Source: Podarcis raffonei (lineage: Eukaryota; Chordata; Lepidosauria; Squamata; Lacertidae). Taken from it: 64,000 bases of DNA. The position numbers were made by a program, and so were the translations under genes. The DNA lies in NCBI RefSeq assembly GCF_027172205.1, contig NC_070603.1, forward strand, positions 34,963,001 through 35,027,000. Reading direction: 5' to 3'. Below are positions 47,201-62,457 of the stretch, piece after piece. The notes beneath the pieces are model-generated. The model did not search any database. It was not told the origin of the DNA and saw only the letters and a list, made by a program, of their open reading frames with translations. Numbering within the stretch: position 1 is the stretch's first letter; each line of letters starts with the position of its first letter.

Positions 47201-47461
47201 GGTTCCCTCTCCAGCTCCAATGAAGAGACTGTGATGTCCGCAGTCACTACTTTAATGTACTTGACCACCCCCCAGTCTCGCCAACAGATCACAGCTCTTC
47301 CCGTAGTGGAATGCATGCTGCGCTTCTCCCTCTCAGCCAACCGGAGGCTACGAAACCTGGCAACCATCTTCCTTGAAGATTACTGCACCCCTCATCAGGT
47401 AGAGGCGGCCAAGGCCCTGACCGAACACACCGCCCTAGGGATCCCCCTGCCAAAGGACTGA
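44235..47461 (+). CDS. ARMC7: Armadillo repeat-containing protein 7
   Basis: Coding exons are 44235-44325, 44641-44784 and 47124-47461. Junctions join cleanly, giving 190 residues; human ARMC7 has 198. It opens [20 protein letters not shown], aligning without gaps to the human start. The core shows [36 protein letters not shown] and [13 protein letters not shown], all armadillo-helix sequence, and ends ALGIPLPKD like human ALGIPLPRS. The protein is a small all-helical scaffold; a role as a spliceosome-associated factor is suggested for the family but cannot be read here. The start codon lies four bases after a TTCTTCTAG acceptor, so a 5'UTR exon lies upstream, most simply in the CpG region near 42.3 kb. 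Confidence 0.96.
44785..47123 (+). other. ARMC7: ARMC7 intron with worn repeats
   Basis: Includes a worn foldback MITE at 45345-45475, a clear one at 46519-46654 and an antisense L2 tail at 46658-46750. No extra exon is seen. Confidence 0.6.
46519..46654. mobile_element. hAT-type foldback MITE
   Basis: Left arm GGTTTCCCAAACTTGGGTCT mirrors right arm AGACCCAAATTTGGGGAACC. Flanks begin ACTTA on both sides. Inner arms carry the shared CATCATCCCTGACCACTGG. Confidence 0.85.
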
Positions 47462-48474
47462 TGTGGCACGGAGGGCAGCTGGAAAGCTTTTCTTGGAAGA
47501 AGCAGCAGCCCTTGTGTTGGAAAAAGCCAGCCCTCGGGTGAGGAAAATCATCCCCAGAATCTCACTTTAAAAAGAGACTCTTCAGGAACTGTTAAGCACC
47601 ACGAGGCATGCATCCGATGCTGTCATTTTTAGGGGCTCCTGAAATATTTTGGCATCTAGTCACATTACACCATGCTTTGGTGGGAGGCTAGATTACGCCG
47701 AGGTGTCCTGCTGCCTAGCTCTCTTGGGTAAGCCAGCCTTCCATCTGCTGGGTGGGCTTCTCACTGGCACAAGACAGCAGGAAGCCCCAAAACAGGGCAT
47801 TGCAAAGGCAAGGAGGGGCAAAGTTGAGCCAGTCCAGGATCTGCTGGATCCTAAGCTGGTCTTAGTACCAAGATGCAGTGCATTCAAGGTGAATCTGGGC
47901 CCACTTCCTACACTGACCTGGAGATGGTGCAGCGATCTGGCCCAGTTCAAGCCTTACTGTTCTCGCCCCCCCCCCCCCCCGCTTTGCAGCCAAAGTGAGC
48001 TGCAATTTTACTGATGCAGTATGGGCTCTATTGCTTGGCCAAGCCCTGCCAGCAGGGTTGGGAGTTTAGATTGCCCCTTAAGCTTGTCTTTCATTCTACT
48101 GTAATGAAAGTCAGTCATTCTATTGGAATGAGCGTGGGATTCCTTGCCAATAGAAGTTCAGCAGGAATCAGGAGATGTACCACAATTATGCTTAGTTGTC
48201 TTGTTCCGTTTTGTTATACATCTTTAAAAATCCCAATGCATTTTTACTTTCTTCCTTTTTTATTTTTTACACTTCCTTTCTTTTTTAAGGAAGCTTGGCA
48301 GAGTTCCATTACTGCTTTCTTTCGATTGCCTTTGCGAACTCTGCATTGTTCAGACATGCTTTTGGAGTGTGAATTTTTTTAACCAACCAGATTTGATTGA
48401 TGGCTTTACTGTTGTGGTGGTATTTTGTACCGCCTTGTTATACTTTCTGTGAAAGCGTGGTTTATAAATATTTG

Positions 48475-48480
48475 AATAAA
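48475..48480 (+). promoter_or_regulatory. ARMC7: ARMC7 poly(A) signal
   Basis: An AATAAA lies about 1.0 kb past the ARMC7 stop and is the first plus-strand hexamer after it in unique-looking sequence. The intervening 47462-48474 is then 3'UTR; it includes a C-run near 47966 and a T-rich stretch near 48250. Confidence 0.6.
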
Positions 48481-48858
48481 GAACAGAGATAAAATATTGT
48501 TATCTGGAGATTTAAATCCTGCTACAGGACCCTAATAGCTATTATAGTGGATATACCTTGGAGCAGGAGAATACAGGTGGGACTCCTGTTGCCCTCCAAA
48601 TATAGTTGGGACTCCAATTCCCATCAGCCAGTGCGGTCAGGAATGATGGGTGTTGAAACATTCGGAAAGTCATGGGTTGCACATCCCTGCTTTAGCTGGG
48701 CTTTTTTTTCTTTAAACAGCAGAATGAACAGAAGACAGGTGAGCAATAGCGAATGGCTCAGTTGGTTAGAGTGTGGTGCTGATAATGCCAAGTTTGCAGG
48801 TTTGATCCCCGTATGGGACAGCTGCATATTTCTTGCATTGCAGGGAGCTGAACTAGAT

Positions 48859-49503
48859 CAGAGCTTTCCAAACTGTGTGCTGTGACATGTTACTGTGTCA
48901 GCTGCAGTGTGTAGGTGTTGTTAGGATCGTCCTACTCTCGTGTAGGAACCTGGTAGAGACACATGCCCGACTGGCATGTTCTCTCCCTCCTGGTCGGTCG
49001 TTCGGGAGCTTCAAAAGCTTTCTCCAGCCCGAACATCACAGCGACTGATACCAAGCATCAGCACACTTAGGGATTCTGCAGAATATTTGCAGTTTGCGTA
49101 ACAGACTAAATAGCTCAGCATCTTGGCTAATGTACGTTTATTTACATATAATACACTCGGAGCATTCTGCCTTAGCTCCTTCCTCTTTCTCATCAGACAG
49201 CAAAGAGAGAAGGAACAAAGGACAATAGTCCCACTTTCCAGAACACAGTAATACCAAAACATCCTGTCTCCGTCACTTCCCACTATGTGGAATGAAAACA
49301 TACACCGTCATGTGACAGACAACAATCTCGTGACTGCAAATACGGAGCAAGAATCCTAACAGGTGTGTCACACGAATGCTCCTCCCAGGACTGGAGAGTG
49401 GTTAGTTTAACCTCCGGTTTGCTAATAAAACTAAAGTACCGTGTCACAAAATGATGCATGTCTAAAAAGTGTGTCGTCAACATGAAAAGTTTGGAAAGCT
49501 CTG
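48859..49503. mobile_element. hAT-type element inside the SINE
   Basis: Starts CAGAGCTTTCCAAACT and ends AGTTTGGAAAGCTCTG, exact inverted ends. Flanks AACTAGAT and GACTAGAT match at seven of eight. It is itself interrupted by a solo LTR. Confidence 0.88.
48919..49361 (-). mobile_element. Solo LTR inside the hAT element
   Basis: A 443-bp element has inverted TGTTAGGAT/ATCCTAACA ends and an exact 5-bp duplication GGTGT (48914-48918, 49362-49366). AATAAA lies mid-way on the minus strand, which sets the tentative orientation. There is no internal region; Ty3/Gypsy or retroviral origin is undecided. It is the youngest of three nested insertions. Confidence 0.85.
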
Positions 49504-49639
49504 GACTAGATGATTCTCAGGGTCCCTTCCAACTCTACAATTCCACAATTCTATTATTGTACCCTAAAATCTTAGTGCTTTGAGGTTCCCCCGTTACCTT
49601 TCTGGCCCTGCCGTATACCAGCTACTGATCGTTTGCACT

Positions 49640-49645
49640 TTTATT
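49640..49645 (-). promoter_or_regulatory. NT5C: NT5C poly(A) signal
   Basis: Read on the minus strand this is AATAAA, about 230 bases past the NT5C stop. It places the NT5C 3' end about 1.15 kb from that of convergent ARMC7. Confidence 0.55.
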
Positions 49646-49871
49646 TATCTAGATGCATGACAAAGACTCCACACAGGGATTTAACATCTTTATAACTCAC
49701 ATTGTTGATGTTTAATTAGGACAAAACAGTATTCTCTTGCAAATAGGAAATATATTTCCATCTGGGCCGGCTCACTGGGTGGGTGTCTTGCTTCGTTCCA
49801 GTGGAGTTTAATGACCAGTGTTTTGGGTCACTTTCACTGCCTGTTGAAGTAGACACCCCTTTCTTCAGCCA

Positions 49872-53420
<3,549 letters not shown>

Positions 53421-53544
53421 GGGGAGAGATTTCTCCCCATTCTCCGGCTTGGAAGGGCGAGGAGGAGGTGGCTTTTCCCCTTCCTGCTCAAACCAGGAGT
53501 CCCCATTTTGCATTAACTTTTTGCTGTTATTTGATCAGCGTCTT

Positions 53545-53670
53545 GTGTTTCTCAATCTGTGGATCTCCAAATGTTGTTGGACTACAACTCCCATCTTCCC
53601 TGACCACTGGTCATGCTGGCTAAGAATGATGGGAGTTGTAGTCCAGCAACATCTGGGGACCCACAGGTCT
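53545..53670. mobile_element. hAT-type foldback MITE
   Basis: GTTGGACTACAACTCCCATC is mirrored by GATGGGAGTTGTAGTCCAGC, with outer CTGTGGATCTCC/GGGGACCCACAG. Lies upstream of NT5C. Confidence 0.75.
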
Positions 53671-53722
53671 AAACGAAGAGATCTGCACTTGAAGCAATGT
53701 TTTCAGCTATCCAAGGTCGCTC

Positions 53723-53867
53723 TAAAGTCAGAATTGTAAGGAAACGCCCCCCCCCCAGTCATCTGGTCCAACCCCCTGCACTGCAGGAATCTTTGGCCGA
53801 ACGTGCGGCTCGAACCCACAACGCTGAAATTAAGAGTCTTGTGCGCTACCAACTGAGCTACCTGGAC
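53723..53867 (-). mobile_element. tRNA-Lys-headed SINE with CR1-like tail
   Basis: On the minus strand it opens CCAGGTAGCTCAGTTGGTAG, then GACTCTTAATTTCAG (CTT anticodon) and GTGGGTTCGAGCCGCACGTT, very close to tRNA-Lys. It passes into GATTCCTGCAGTGCAGGGGG and TTGGACCAGATGACT, the CR1 terminus. The acceptor stem is not paired well, so it is not a working tRNA gene. Confidence 0.85.
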
Positions 53868-54052
53868 ACATTTGTTCAAGCAAGGGTTGCGAGTTACAGG
53901 CATGGCTTTGAGTTTTCTTTATATGGTAACTGAGCCTGGTCAATAGCAAATATACAATGAGGGGTGGATGTATTGGGTGGGGCAGGGGGAGAGGGAAGAA
54001 AGAGTGAGAGATGAGCTTTTATCAAGAATTAGGGAAGCTACAAGAAGAATTG

Positions 54053-54396
54053 GGACACGGGTGGCGCTGTGGGTTAAGCCACAGAGCCTAGGACTTGCCG
54101 ATCAGAAGGTCAGCGGTTCGAATCCCCGCGACGGGGTGAGCTCCCGTTGCTCGGTCCCTGCTCCTGCCAACCTAGCAGTTTGAAAGCACATCAAAGTGCA
54201 AGCAGATAAATAGGTACCACTCTGGCAAGAAGGTAAACGACGTTTCCGTGCGCTGCTCTGGTTTGCCAGAAGCGGCTTAGTCATGCTGGCCACATGACCC
54301 GCAAGCTGTACACCGGCTCCCTCGGCCAATAAAGCGAGTTGAGCGCCACAACCCCAGAGTCGGTCACGACTGGACCTAATGGTCCTTTACCTTTAC
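54053..54396 (+). mobile_element. Sauria SINE
   Basis: Complete copy: ACACGGGTGGCGCTGTGGGT, GGTCAGCGGTTCGAATCCCC, GCAGATAAATAGGTACCA, GAGTCGGTCACGACTGGACC, ending TCCTTTACCTTTA. Flanks share AAGAATTG. Confidence 0.92.
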
Positions 54397-54399
54397 AAG

Positions 54400-56060
54400 A
54401 ATTGCTCAGTATGTTGCTCAGTTCACTCTGTTCTATTGCAAAAAAGCAGTCAAACACTTGAATTCTACACCACCACTGTGGCATTATAATGGTGTGTTAC
54501 TACCAGATAGAGAACATACCCAAATGATTCCTAAGCTATGTTGAAGTGAGAGCTCAATCCAGGATAGCTTCTAACATTTTGACCACATTGCAGGATTTCA
54601 TTATTACATAAAATTGCAATGTGTGGTAAAGTTCAGAATTGGGACATCCAGCAGAGCATGGTGGAAACCCCTCATTATGATGGAGATAAGCAGACACTGA
54701 TAAAGTGTTTCTCTCTGCAACGCTAAGAATGTAGATTAGATTTTATGGCACACCATCACAGGCCATATTGCACAACAATGATGTGTAAGAAACTATTTGC
54801 TTCCCTTCAATTAGTGCAAAGACTTTCTTTCATCTGTATCAGGTTGCAATAGTTCCCAAGCTCTTAATGGACAGCCAGCAAACAATGGGCTAATACCAAG
54901 ATCAGTATCTGGGAGCTAGAGCACACAAGAAGAGCTTTGCAGACAGGGCACGGTTTCCCCGATTCTGGTGCTTCTTGGCCTGGTGCTTCCAGACTGTAGT
55001 GTGGAGGACTTCTGTAACTCATTGTTTAATGCCTCTACATGAAACTACTGGGACCAATGATCTGACTCTATAGAACAGAGCACCCTATGAAGACCTTTTA
55101 TTTTAATTTAGGTTGTAGGCAGCCTTGAGCATTTCTTACAGCAAGTAGCATCCTGGCCCATTCAAAGTGTATCAGGTTTGAGGTAGTAAGGTTTAGTTTT
55201 TGTTTATTTGCACAATATGCATCAACATAGTTTTGCTAAATAAACACTAGGCAGGTTAAAAAAACACATTCAAATAGAAATGCTTTTTTAAAAAATAGGT
55301 CAAGTATTGGAGCTGAAAACAGGGATATAGACCTGTTTGTTCCAGATCTTAGCTGTTTTAGACTTAGAACCTCTTTTCCATTTAAAAACCAACCAGTAGG
55401 AAAAATGGATGCAACCGATCATGAGTTCTTTATTACAGGATTCCTAGAGTACCCAGGAACAGGCAAGTCAACAATATTGGATCTATGGCATATTATCCAG
55501 TTACGGACCAGTTGACAAATTTTCAAAATATTCTCTGTATTCAAGATAGGAAGTGCTGTTCAATGTAAGATGTAAAACTTCTTTGTTATGCCCAGCTGCT
55601 ACTCAACCTCTGAAATGTGTTCCATTTTCATGTTTTAAATATTATGGTCAAACTGTTCCATCTGTAATTACTAGCCATTTTATGTACAGCAGCCTTTGAA
55701 TAAGAGATCTTGTTTAGCATCCCTTAACGTGTGTAAAAAGCCAAATGAAAGTGATTTAGTTTCACAACTATCAACGCTGTATTCCCATCTCTTAAAGCAG
55801 ATATACCTCCATAGTTACCGCAAAGCATGATGGCTACATGACACTTGATTACACTTCTAGTATAATGGCACTAATTAGCAGCAACCTAGCATGTTAACAT
55901 TGCTACAGCAATGGCTGTTTGTTTGGGAAGTGTATATGGAAATGTTCTATGAAACCACCCAATTTCTCTTCCACGTTTTTGTGGATTTCAACTTGATATT
56001 CAAGTGATGAGTAGGCAGCATAGCAGACCCTGAAAACAAAGCTCTGACACTGCTTCAAAA
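54400..56060. other. Intergenic region NT5C to JPT1
   Basis: A/T-rich, without open frames of interest or repeats that I recognise. Confidence 0.5.
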
Positions 56061-56071
56061 TTTCTATATAT

Positions 56072-56077
56072 TTTATT
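56072..56077 (-). promoter_or_regulatory. JPT1: Candidate JPT1 poly(A) signal
   Basis: AATAAA on the minus strand about 880 bases past the JPT1 stop. The 56078-56953 interval would be 3'UTR. No nearer minus-strand hexamer was seen. Confidence 0.45.
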
Positions 56078-56953
56078 TAAGCAACAATCCAGCTTTATCA
56101 AGATACAACACACATTTAGAAGGATGAAACTCTCACCTCATGGTCAAGCACCAACATGATCATGCATAGCACAGGAATTGTTTGAACTAGAATGCCTCTT
56201 AAAAGAGATTGTTCCTGTCTCCAATACTTACTTCTGCAAGATCCACTCCACCTTGACTTCAGGTGGGTCCCGATACTGGGGCAACAGAACAGCATCTCAA
56301 ATTACTAGCCCTGTCATTTGGCACTGGTCCCAACTTGATATGCCTGAACCAAGATTCTTCTTGTTTGAAGGCAGCATGGTAATCGCTAGCACCATGACTC
56401 TTACTGTTCAGAAATGCACAACAGGGCTTTCGACATTTACCAGTTACTGAATGATACCTTGGATAACCAACTAGTATGTGTTGCAGGGATGGGTAGGAAA
56501 GAGAGCACATTTGTCAACCGTCTTCTGATCTGTGCAACCCTGGACTTTCAACCCTTCTTCTAAGCTAACTAAGGGGTTTCTACAAATTTCAGGACAAAAT
56601 GCCATCTAACACACTCAGAACCAACCAGCCTAGGTTATGATACACTACTATATATATATATACCTTAGAAATTTTTCCATCAGCCATGGGCTGCATAGGA
56701 ATGCCACTGCTCTACGTCTACCACTAGGAAAAGAAATCACACATTCCACTTCCAGTAGACCCAAGGGAGACAAGACAGAAGTTGAAAAAACCTTCCTTTA
56801 AAAAAGATGAAGTACATAAAGTGCTTCTTTAATGACAGTTTGAGAAGAAGTACAGTCAGGCTCAAGTTGTGCAGTTCACAAGTATGGAAGGAAAACAAAG
56901 ATGACAGACATGAGTTCCAAGTAGTTAGGAGGAGGAGCAAAGGAGGAATAAGT

Positions 56954-59900
56954 TTAACCAAGGACTAGGCTGGACTTTCCGCCAGGTGGATTTCTCCTAG
57001 ATGGTGCAGGTGCTGCAGCTACGGGGCTAGGAACTGGTGCAGCCGGCACAGGCTTCTCTTCACTCGGGCCAGAGGCAGCTTCTATTTCAACCTCTGTGTT
57101 TTCTAAAAAAGGAGGAATAGGAAAAAAAGAGGAATGCTTCAATCTCCAACGTATCAAAGTTATTGCTGGACAAACACTGGCTCTGTGGCAAATCTTAAAC
57201 AACGGAAGTAGAAAAGGCTGCCGCCCAACAGCTCTATCTAGCAGATACACTGCTCTGGGCTTGCATCTTTTGTGGGCTTCACTTGTACAGGACTGTCTCT
57301 GGGAAAGGTCCAGGGTTGCCTCTGGATGCTGCTGAACTACAACTCCCATCATCCCTGATCACTGACCATGCTGGCTGGGGCTGATGGGAGTAAGCAGAAT
57401 TCTGGCAACATCTGGAGGGCCACAGGATCCCCATTCCTCAGCTGCATGTATAGCAAAGCACAAATTATTTGGAGTCGGACCCAAGCAAATTCCTTTTCTG
57501 TTTAAGTATTTCCAAGTATCAAGAGTAAATTAGATTTACTGAGGGGTGAACACTAGTCAGCCCCAATGTCCTATAGTAGCATTATGAATTTGTATTATTG
57601 TCCCCATTGTTATATTTTGGCATTATCGCTTTTCTTGTGTTTTCTTTTTGTCTCCAACAATATAAAAACCCAATTTTTAAAAGTAGGAAAAACAGAAGTT
57701 AATGCCAGCGAATTTAGCAAGGAAAGAGCATCAGTCAATCCATGTTATGCATATGCACTTTAGGGGAATATTCATTGTACAAGGAGCCTTATTATCACAT
57801 CTAACCATTTGCTTAATTGAAGCACCTGCTTATGGTAAGCAGATCCAACAAAAGCAGAACACACTATATGCAGAAGAGTAAGGATTAATGTTGTGTTGTG
57901 AAATTGAATGCAGGCAGCATGTCGAACAGGATTTAATGTGCCATTTGGCCACAGAACTAAGTACATCATACATCCTAGCCAGATAGTTTAGAAACTCCTT
58001 GGTATGCAGCTTTTCCAAAGATGTTTCAACCAAAGCTTTCAAACAATCTGCCAAGCCTGGTTATTACAATCTAGACACCACACTAATGACTGGCTGCACG
58101 GAGAGAATTCCTGCATATGCATGTAATTAAAACCATTATTGTTTAGTCTTTACTCAGGAACTCCTACCTGCCAACATACAAATAATTCACTGTCCTAATA
58201 CCATCACATTTCCAGGAAGAAAAATCAGATAAACTAGATTTTTCAAAATTAATGTAGAATAGGTTTCCGAACTGTAGCTGCTTGCTATCTTCAAGCTCTT
58301 TCTATAATCTTTCTGCTGTAAATTCATCCAGCCACCTTTGCTGTTCATTTCCACAATGGCTATTAGTCTCAGACATTAAGCTACCCAAGGCTCAGATCTG
58401 CTAGTTATCAGTGGCCTTACACCTGCCCTTCCTGTGGCATGTTACAATCCCATTCTTGGACTATAAGGTGTAGGTTTTAAATGGGAGTGCCAAATTGGGG
58501 TTTATTTCACTTTCAGGTTGCCAGGTTGTCTCTCTGACCTTGATTCTGAAATCTACTTCAACTGGCAGATTTCTGGATGATTAACCACAGGTTGAAAAAA
58601 ACCCCTCTATCCAGCTCTTATAAGAAACATTTTCACTGAACACTGATTGAGGCTAACTATGTTTGGAGTGCATTAGACAGCTAAGGCTATCTGCTGAAAT
58701 TCTGAAGATCAGTCATCTTAGAAAGCTGTCCCATGCATATAAAAAGTCAGCTAGGAGAAGGCAAAGGTCTACAAGAATCCTGCAGAGAGATCAAGTGAGT
58801 AATGATAACTGGCTACCAGACAAAGAGGCGTGCTATTTCACAGCTGATAGAAGCTACTCATGTGCACAATACATTAAGCATCATGAGTACCTGTTCTGCT
58901 TGAGAGAAAACTGGACTAATTCCATTCTATTCACTCCATTTCCCCAACAAAATGAGTGTGGTAATTCTGGATTGCTTTAGTATAGCTAGGAGCCTTCACA
59001 TGGTAGCTGGGGCATTTTTTGTGCCATTAGCAGACAAACCACCACCAACAGGAACTCTACAGAATTAGGGGAAGGACCCCAATTCGTTAAGGCAGGTTTT
59101 CAAGTTGGAAGCCTCTTGCCTAAGTTGTTGGACAACTTGTAAGTTACCCAAACCCACTAGTCACATCACACACTCACATGCAGCCTTCTCAAAGTACAGT
59201 TTATGTTGTAGGTCTCATAGAGTTATGGATCTACAAATGACAGCTCTGGAAGCTTAGCTCAGAAAACACACACTTTATTCACCACACAACGTTGGGAGTA
59301 AAAGGAACACTCAACCTTAAAGGTGCTATGGAAGTCTCTCTCTAGCTTCACTCTTAATAGTTCCTCATGTTTGAAAACAAAAAAACCCACCCCTCCCATT
59401 TCCATTCTGCTCCTTTCTGTGTAATTTGGCAGCAATTTCCTCTTAAACTTAGTTTCAGCATGTCTGCCACCATACACAACACATACACGAATTGGACATA
59501 TTTACGCCATTCTATATTCACAAATCCCTACAGAACTCCAATGAATCATGCCTGCTGAGGTATACATGCACATTCTATTCACTTATTGTATGTGGTGGCA
59601 GGTGCACCCCAGCTACACCTAAGAATTAAAATGTTTTGCATTTATTCATGTGTGAACTGCAACCAGGTAAAATCTTATGCAAGACCAAGAGGCCACAGAG
59701 CTGATAGGTCTTCATTATGGAGACACCTCTCCTCAAAAGTCATCTTGATCCACATTTATCCTTTCAGACTCCAACACACATCAGTGTACACATCCACCCA
59801 AGCCGGAAATGAATTTTCTTTTCGCTTATTTACAGGCAAGGAGGAGAAAGTACTTACCAGGAGCCTCACCTTCCCCGCCCTGCAATAATAATAAAAAAGG

Positions 59901-62457
59901 CCAATGTTAATTCTACCTTTGCTGACATCAACCAACAAAGATCACTTCTTTAGCTGAGCCAATATAAAGTAAGCATATTTGTCAATAGCAGAAACCTGAT
60001 TTCTGAAACAATGACTGTAGTTTGAGTTTTATGGGGAAAAACTCAATCCTGGTGGGGATACATTTTCCAATTTGTAAGACAGGTACCATATATACTCGAG
60101 TATAAGCCAACCCGAATATAAGCTGAGGCACCTAATTTTACCACAAAAAACTGGGAAAACCTACTGACTCGCATATAAGCCGGTTCACCACACCACAAAC
60201 CTGGTGGTGGCGGCAGTGGCGGAGGAAGAACAAGCAGCCCAAAAGGGCTGCTTTCGGGCTGCTCCTTCCTCCGCTGCCGCCACCGACAGCGGCAAAGGCA
60301 GAGGAGGAGGAAGGAGCAGCAGCCCAAAAGGACCCTCACTTGAGTATAAGCCAAGGGGGGCTTTTTCAGCATAAAAAAATGTGCTGAAAAAGTCGGCTTA
60401 TACTTGAGTACATACAGTAATTTCCAATCTGTGAGTTGAGGCATACTAACATACCTGGAGGAAACTGCTGATGTCCAGAAGAAACCAAGTGTCTGTGAGA
60501 CTTGAATACCCATTTAAGAGAAGAAACTGACCATTGCATGGCTATGTTTTACTGATTTTCCCTGCTGCCTACTTCCAGTCAGCCTCTACAAAGGGCTGGT
60601 AATTCTGCAGCATCAAGAATGACTGGCTCATTCATCCAGTCATTTCCCATGTAGAATAACCTACCAGTGAAGGTACTCCCATAACAGGCCACCAAACATA
60701 CCCAAGGGGGTGGTTTCCTGAAGGTCACTTCCTGACTTCAGCAACATGTGCCATAAAGGAAACTTACAGGCCCATAACAAAACATACCAGCCTACCACTA
60801 GTTGAGAATCAGGATGAAAATATGCTAGGAGCAGTACATCCCTAGTATAGGCTAACCTATGATTACTAATTACCTAGCAATCTGATAAATAAACCCAAAT
60901 TTGGGGGTAGTTAACTTATATTCAAAAAAGCACTAGCATACATAGGAGCCACCTTGTCCAAAATTAGAGGAAACTCTAGACCCATACATGTTGACTGAAG
61001 TCACAACTATCAGTTCACATGTTAACTAGTGTACAAGGTACCATCAGTAGGAAGCAAACACTCCTAATACTCAAAGCAGGTATTTTATGCTTGTGGCTGA
61101 TCACTATGAGAACAGGATGCTGCTGGTGTATATGGGCCACTGGCCTGATCCAAAGTGCTATGAGTTTGTTTTAGTTTTATGTTAATCTGCTATACTATTA
61201 ATTTCTTTGGAGTTCTGCTTCAAAAGGCAAGCAAAGGCAGTGTTTTCAGAGCAGCACTGTGCTTGAAATCTAATTATCAAGAACTAGGGATATCTTCATG
61301 TATACCTTCCTTTGAGGAGGAAGGTAACAAAATAAGAGCAAAGCCAGCCCTCTGAAGGTTGAGCAGCTCTGCCACCATTTTAATATTCTCAATTTACAGA
61401 AAGAGCAGCTCTTACCTTTGGATCCACGAAGTCACCAGAGATTGCATCAGAAGAATTTCTTCTTTGTGACCCAGGAGCTTCGGAATTTTCACTGACATCG
61501 CTGGGCTTGGCTGCTGTGAATAAATTGTCACTGTAACATGTACTTAAAGCAGATACCCCAAATAATAAAATCATGTACAATATTTCTAAGCAACAACCAG
61601 AGACAATGAACTGGCCCAAAAATTCTTTGTTACCTGCTTAACACATACCTCATCTAGCACAGTCCCAACACCTCCCTATTCAAAATGTTTCTGAATCTTG
61701 AACATCTGCTATGAGTTTAAGCTTAGTACAAGTACTTTTGCACATTCAACCAGTTGACCTAACAATGACCCTCTTGACCTGTTCTGTATCGAAATTTCAT
61801 GCAGTTTTCTTCATTTATAGAGACACCCTCATAGGCACATTAGAAACAGATTGAATGCTAGTATTTACTCTGCCACTACAGCACCATTAATGTTTTCCCA
61901 ATGCCTGCCGAGTACATGCAGCCAGTTCTGTAAGTGAAATAGCCACTGGTGTGCTAGTACACCACGGCTTAGAACAGGGTCACAGGAGTTAGCATGTAAA
62001 CAGGCTAGGACTTGCCCCAGTGCCAAGAGATTGTGAACAGGATAAACTGAAGCCAAAAATTGCTCAACGCTACTTCCACATGCTGCAGCTCCTCCTAACC
62101 GAGGAAGTAGTTCATGCTTCCACCCATCAGCGACTATTCAAGTACAGACAAGCCTACACTGCAAGTTATCCTCTCTCCAGTTATTTTTTAAATTGTTTTG
62201 CAAAGACTATTTTACAGCTCCAAAACAAGGCCAGGAAGCACAGTCACAAAACCCGAATCCAGATATTCAACCATGGGCACCCCTTTAAAGAATCAGAAGT
62301 AGTTGTTTCACCTGTTGAGCTAGCCCAGGAGGATGAATTATCTTCTGGAGTCCCAAAGATATTGGATGCCATCTTGTGTCTTCTTGTGTTTTGGTGTTCT
62401 TTTGGCAGATCAAATCCCATGTTGAACGTGGAACCACCACCTGGTGGACGAAGAACT
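56954..62457 (-). CDS. JPT1: Jupiter microtubule-associated homolog 1 (HN1), exons 2-5
   Basis: Minus-strand exons are 62457-62312, 61513-61416, 59879-59858 (22 nt) and 57102-56954; all phases fit. Exon 1, which should encode the MTTTTTFKGVDPNSRNSS-type start, lies beyond 64000, so the gene is cut by the window edge. The product is a small disordered protein linked in the family to beta-catenin/GSK3 control and microtubules. Exon 2 carries [17 protein letters not shown] and [12 protein letters not shown]; exon 3 carries [14 protein letters not shown]; the last exon carries [16 protein letters not shown] and ends [12 protein letters not shown], essentially identical to human JPT1. Human has this gene next to NT5C on the same strand, as here. 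Confidence 0.95.
57312..57440. mobile_element. hAT-type foldback MITE
   Basis: CTACAACTCCCATCATCCCT pairs with GGGGCTGATGGGAGT, and GGTTGCCTCTGGATGCTGC with CAACATCTGGAGGGCCACAG. Lies in the last JPT1 intron. Confidence 0.75.
60086..60417. mobile_element. Palindromic DNA element in JPT1 intron
   Basis: Left CCATATATACTCGAGTATAAG and right CTTATACTTGAGTACATACAG are inverted, with TA on both sides. The core has a G+C-rich hairpin built on GGCGGAGGAAGAACAAGCAG / CTGCTCCTTCCTCCGCTGCC. No coding capacity; superfamily (Tc1/mariner or Tigger) inferred from TA only. Confidence 0.75.

Larger units (their letters stand above)
48752..49558 (+). mobile_element. tRNA-Ile-headed SINE with CR1-like tail, interrupted
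   Basis: The head ATGGCTCAGTTGGTTAGAGT, GTGGTGCTGATAATGCCAAG and GCAGGTTTGATCCCCGTATG closely follows tRNA-Ile. The body passes into TTGCATTGCAGGGAGCTGAACTAGAT, stops at 48858, and resumes at 49504 as GACTAGATGATTCTCAGGGT and CCCTTCCAACTCTACAATTC, which is the CR1 3' terminus. Confidence 0.8.

Noticed and set aside
53797-53862. Functional tRNA-Lys gene on the minus strand
   Set aside because: The tRNA-like part runs without a terminator into a CR1-type tail and its acceptor stem pairs poorly, so it is the head of a SINE.
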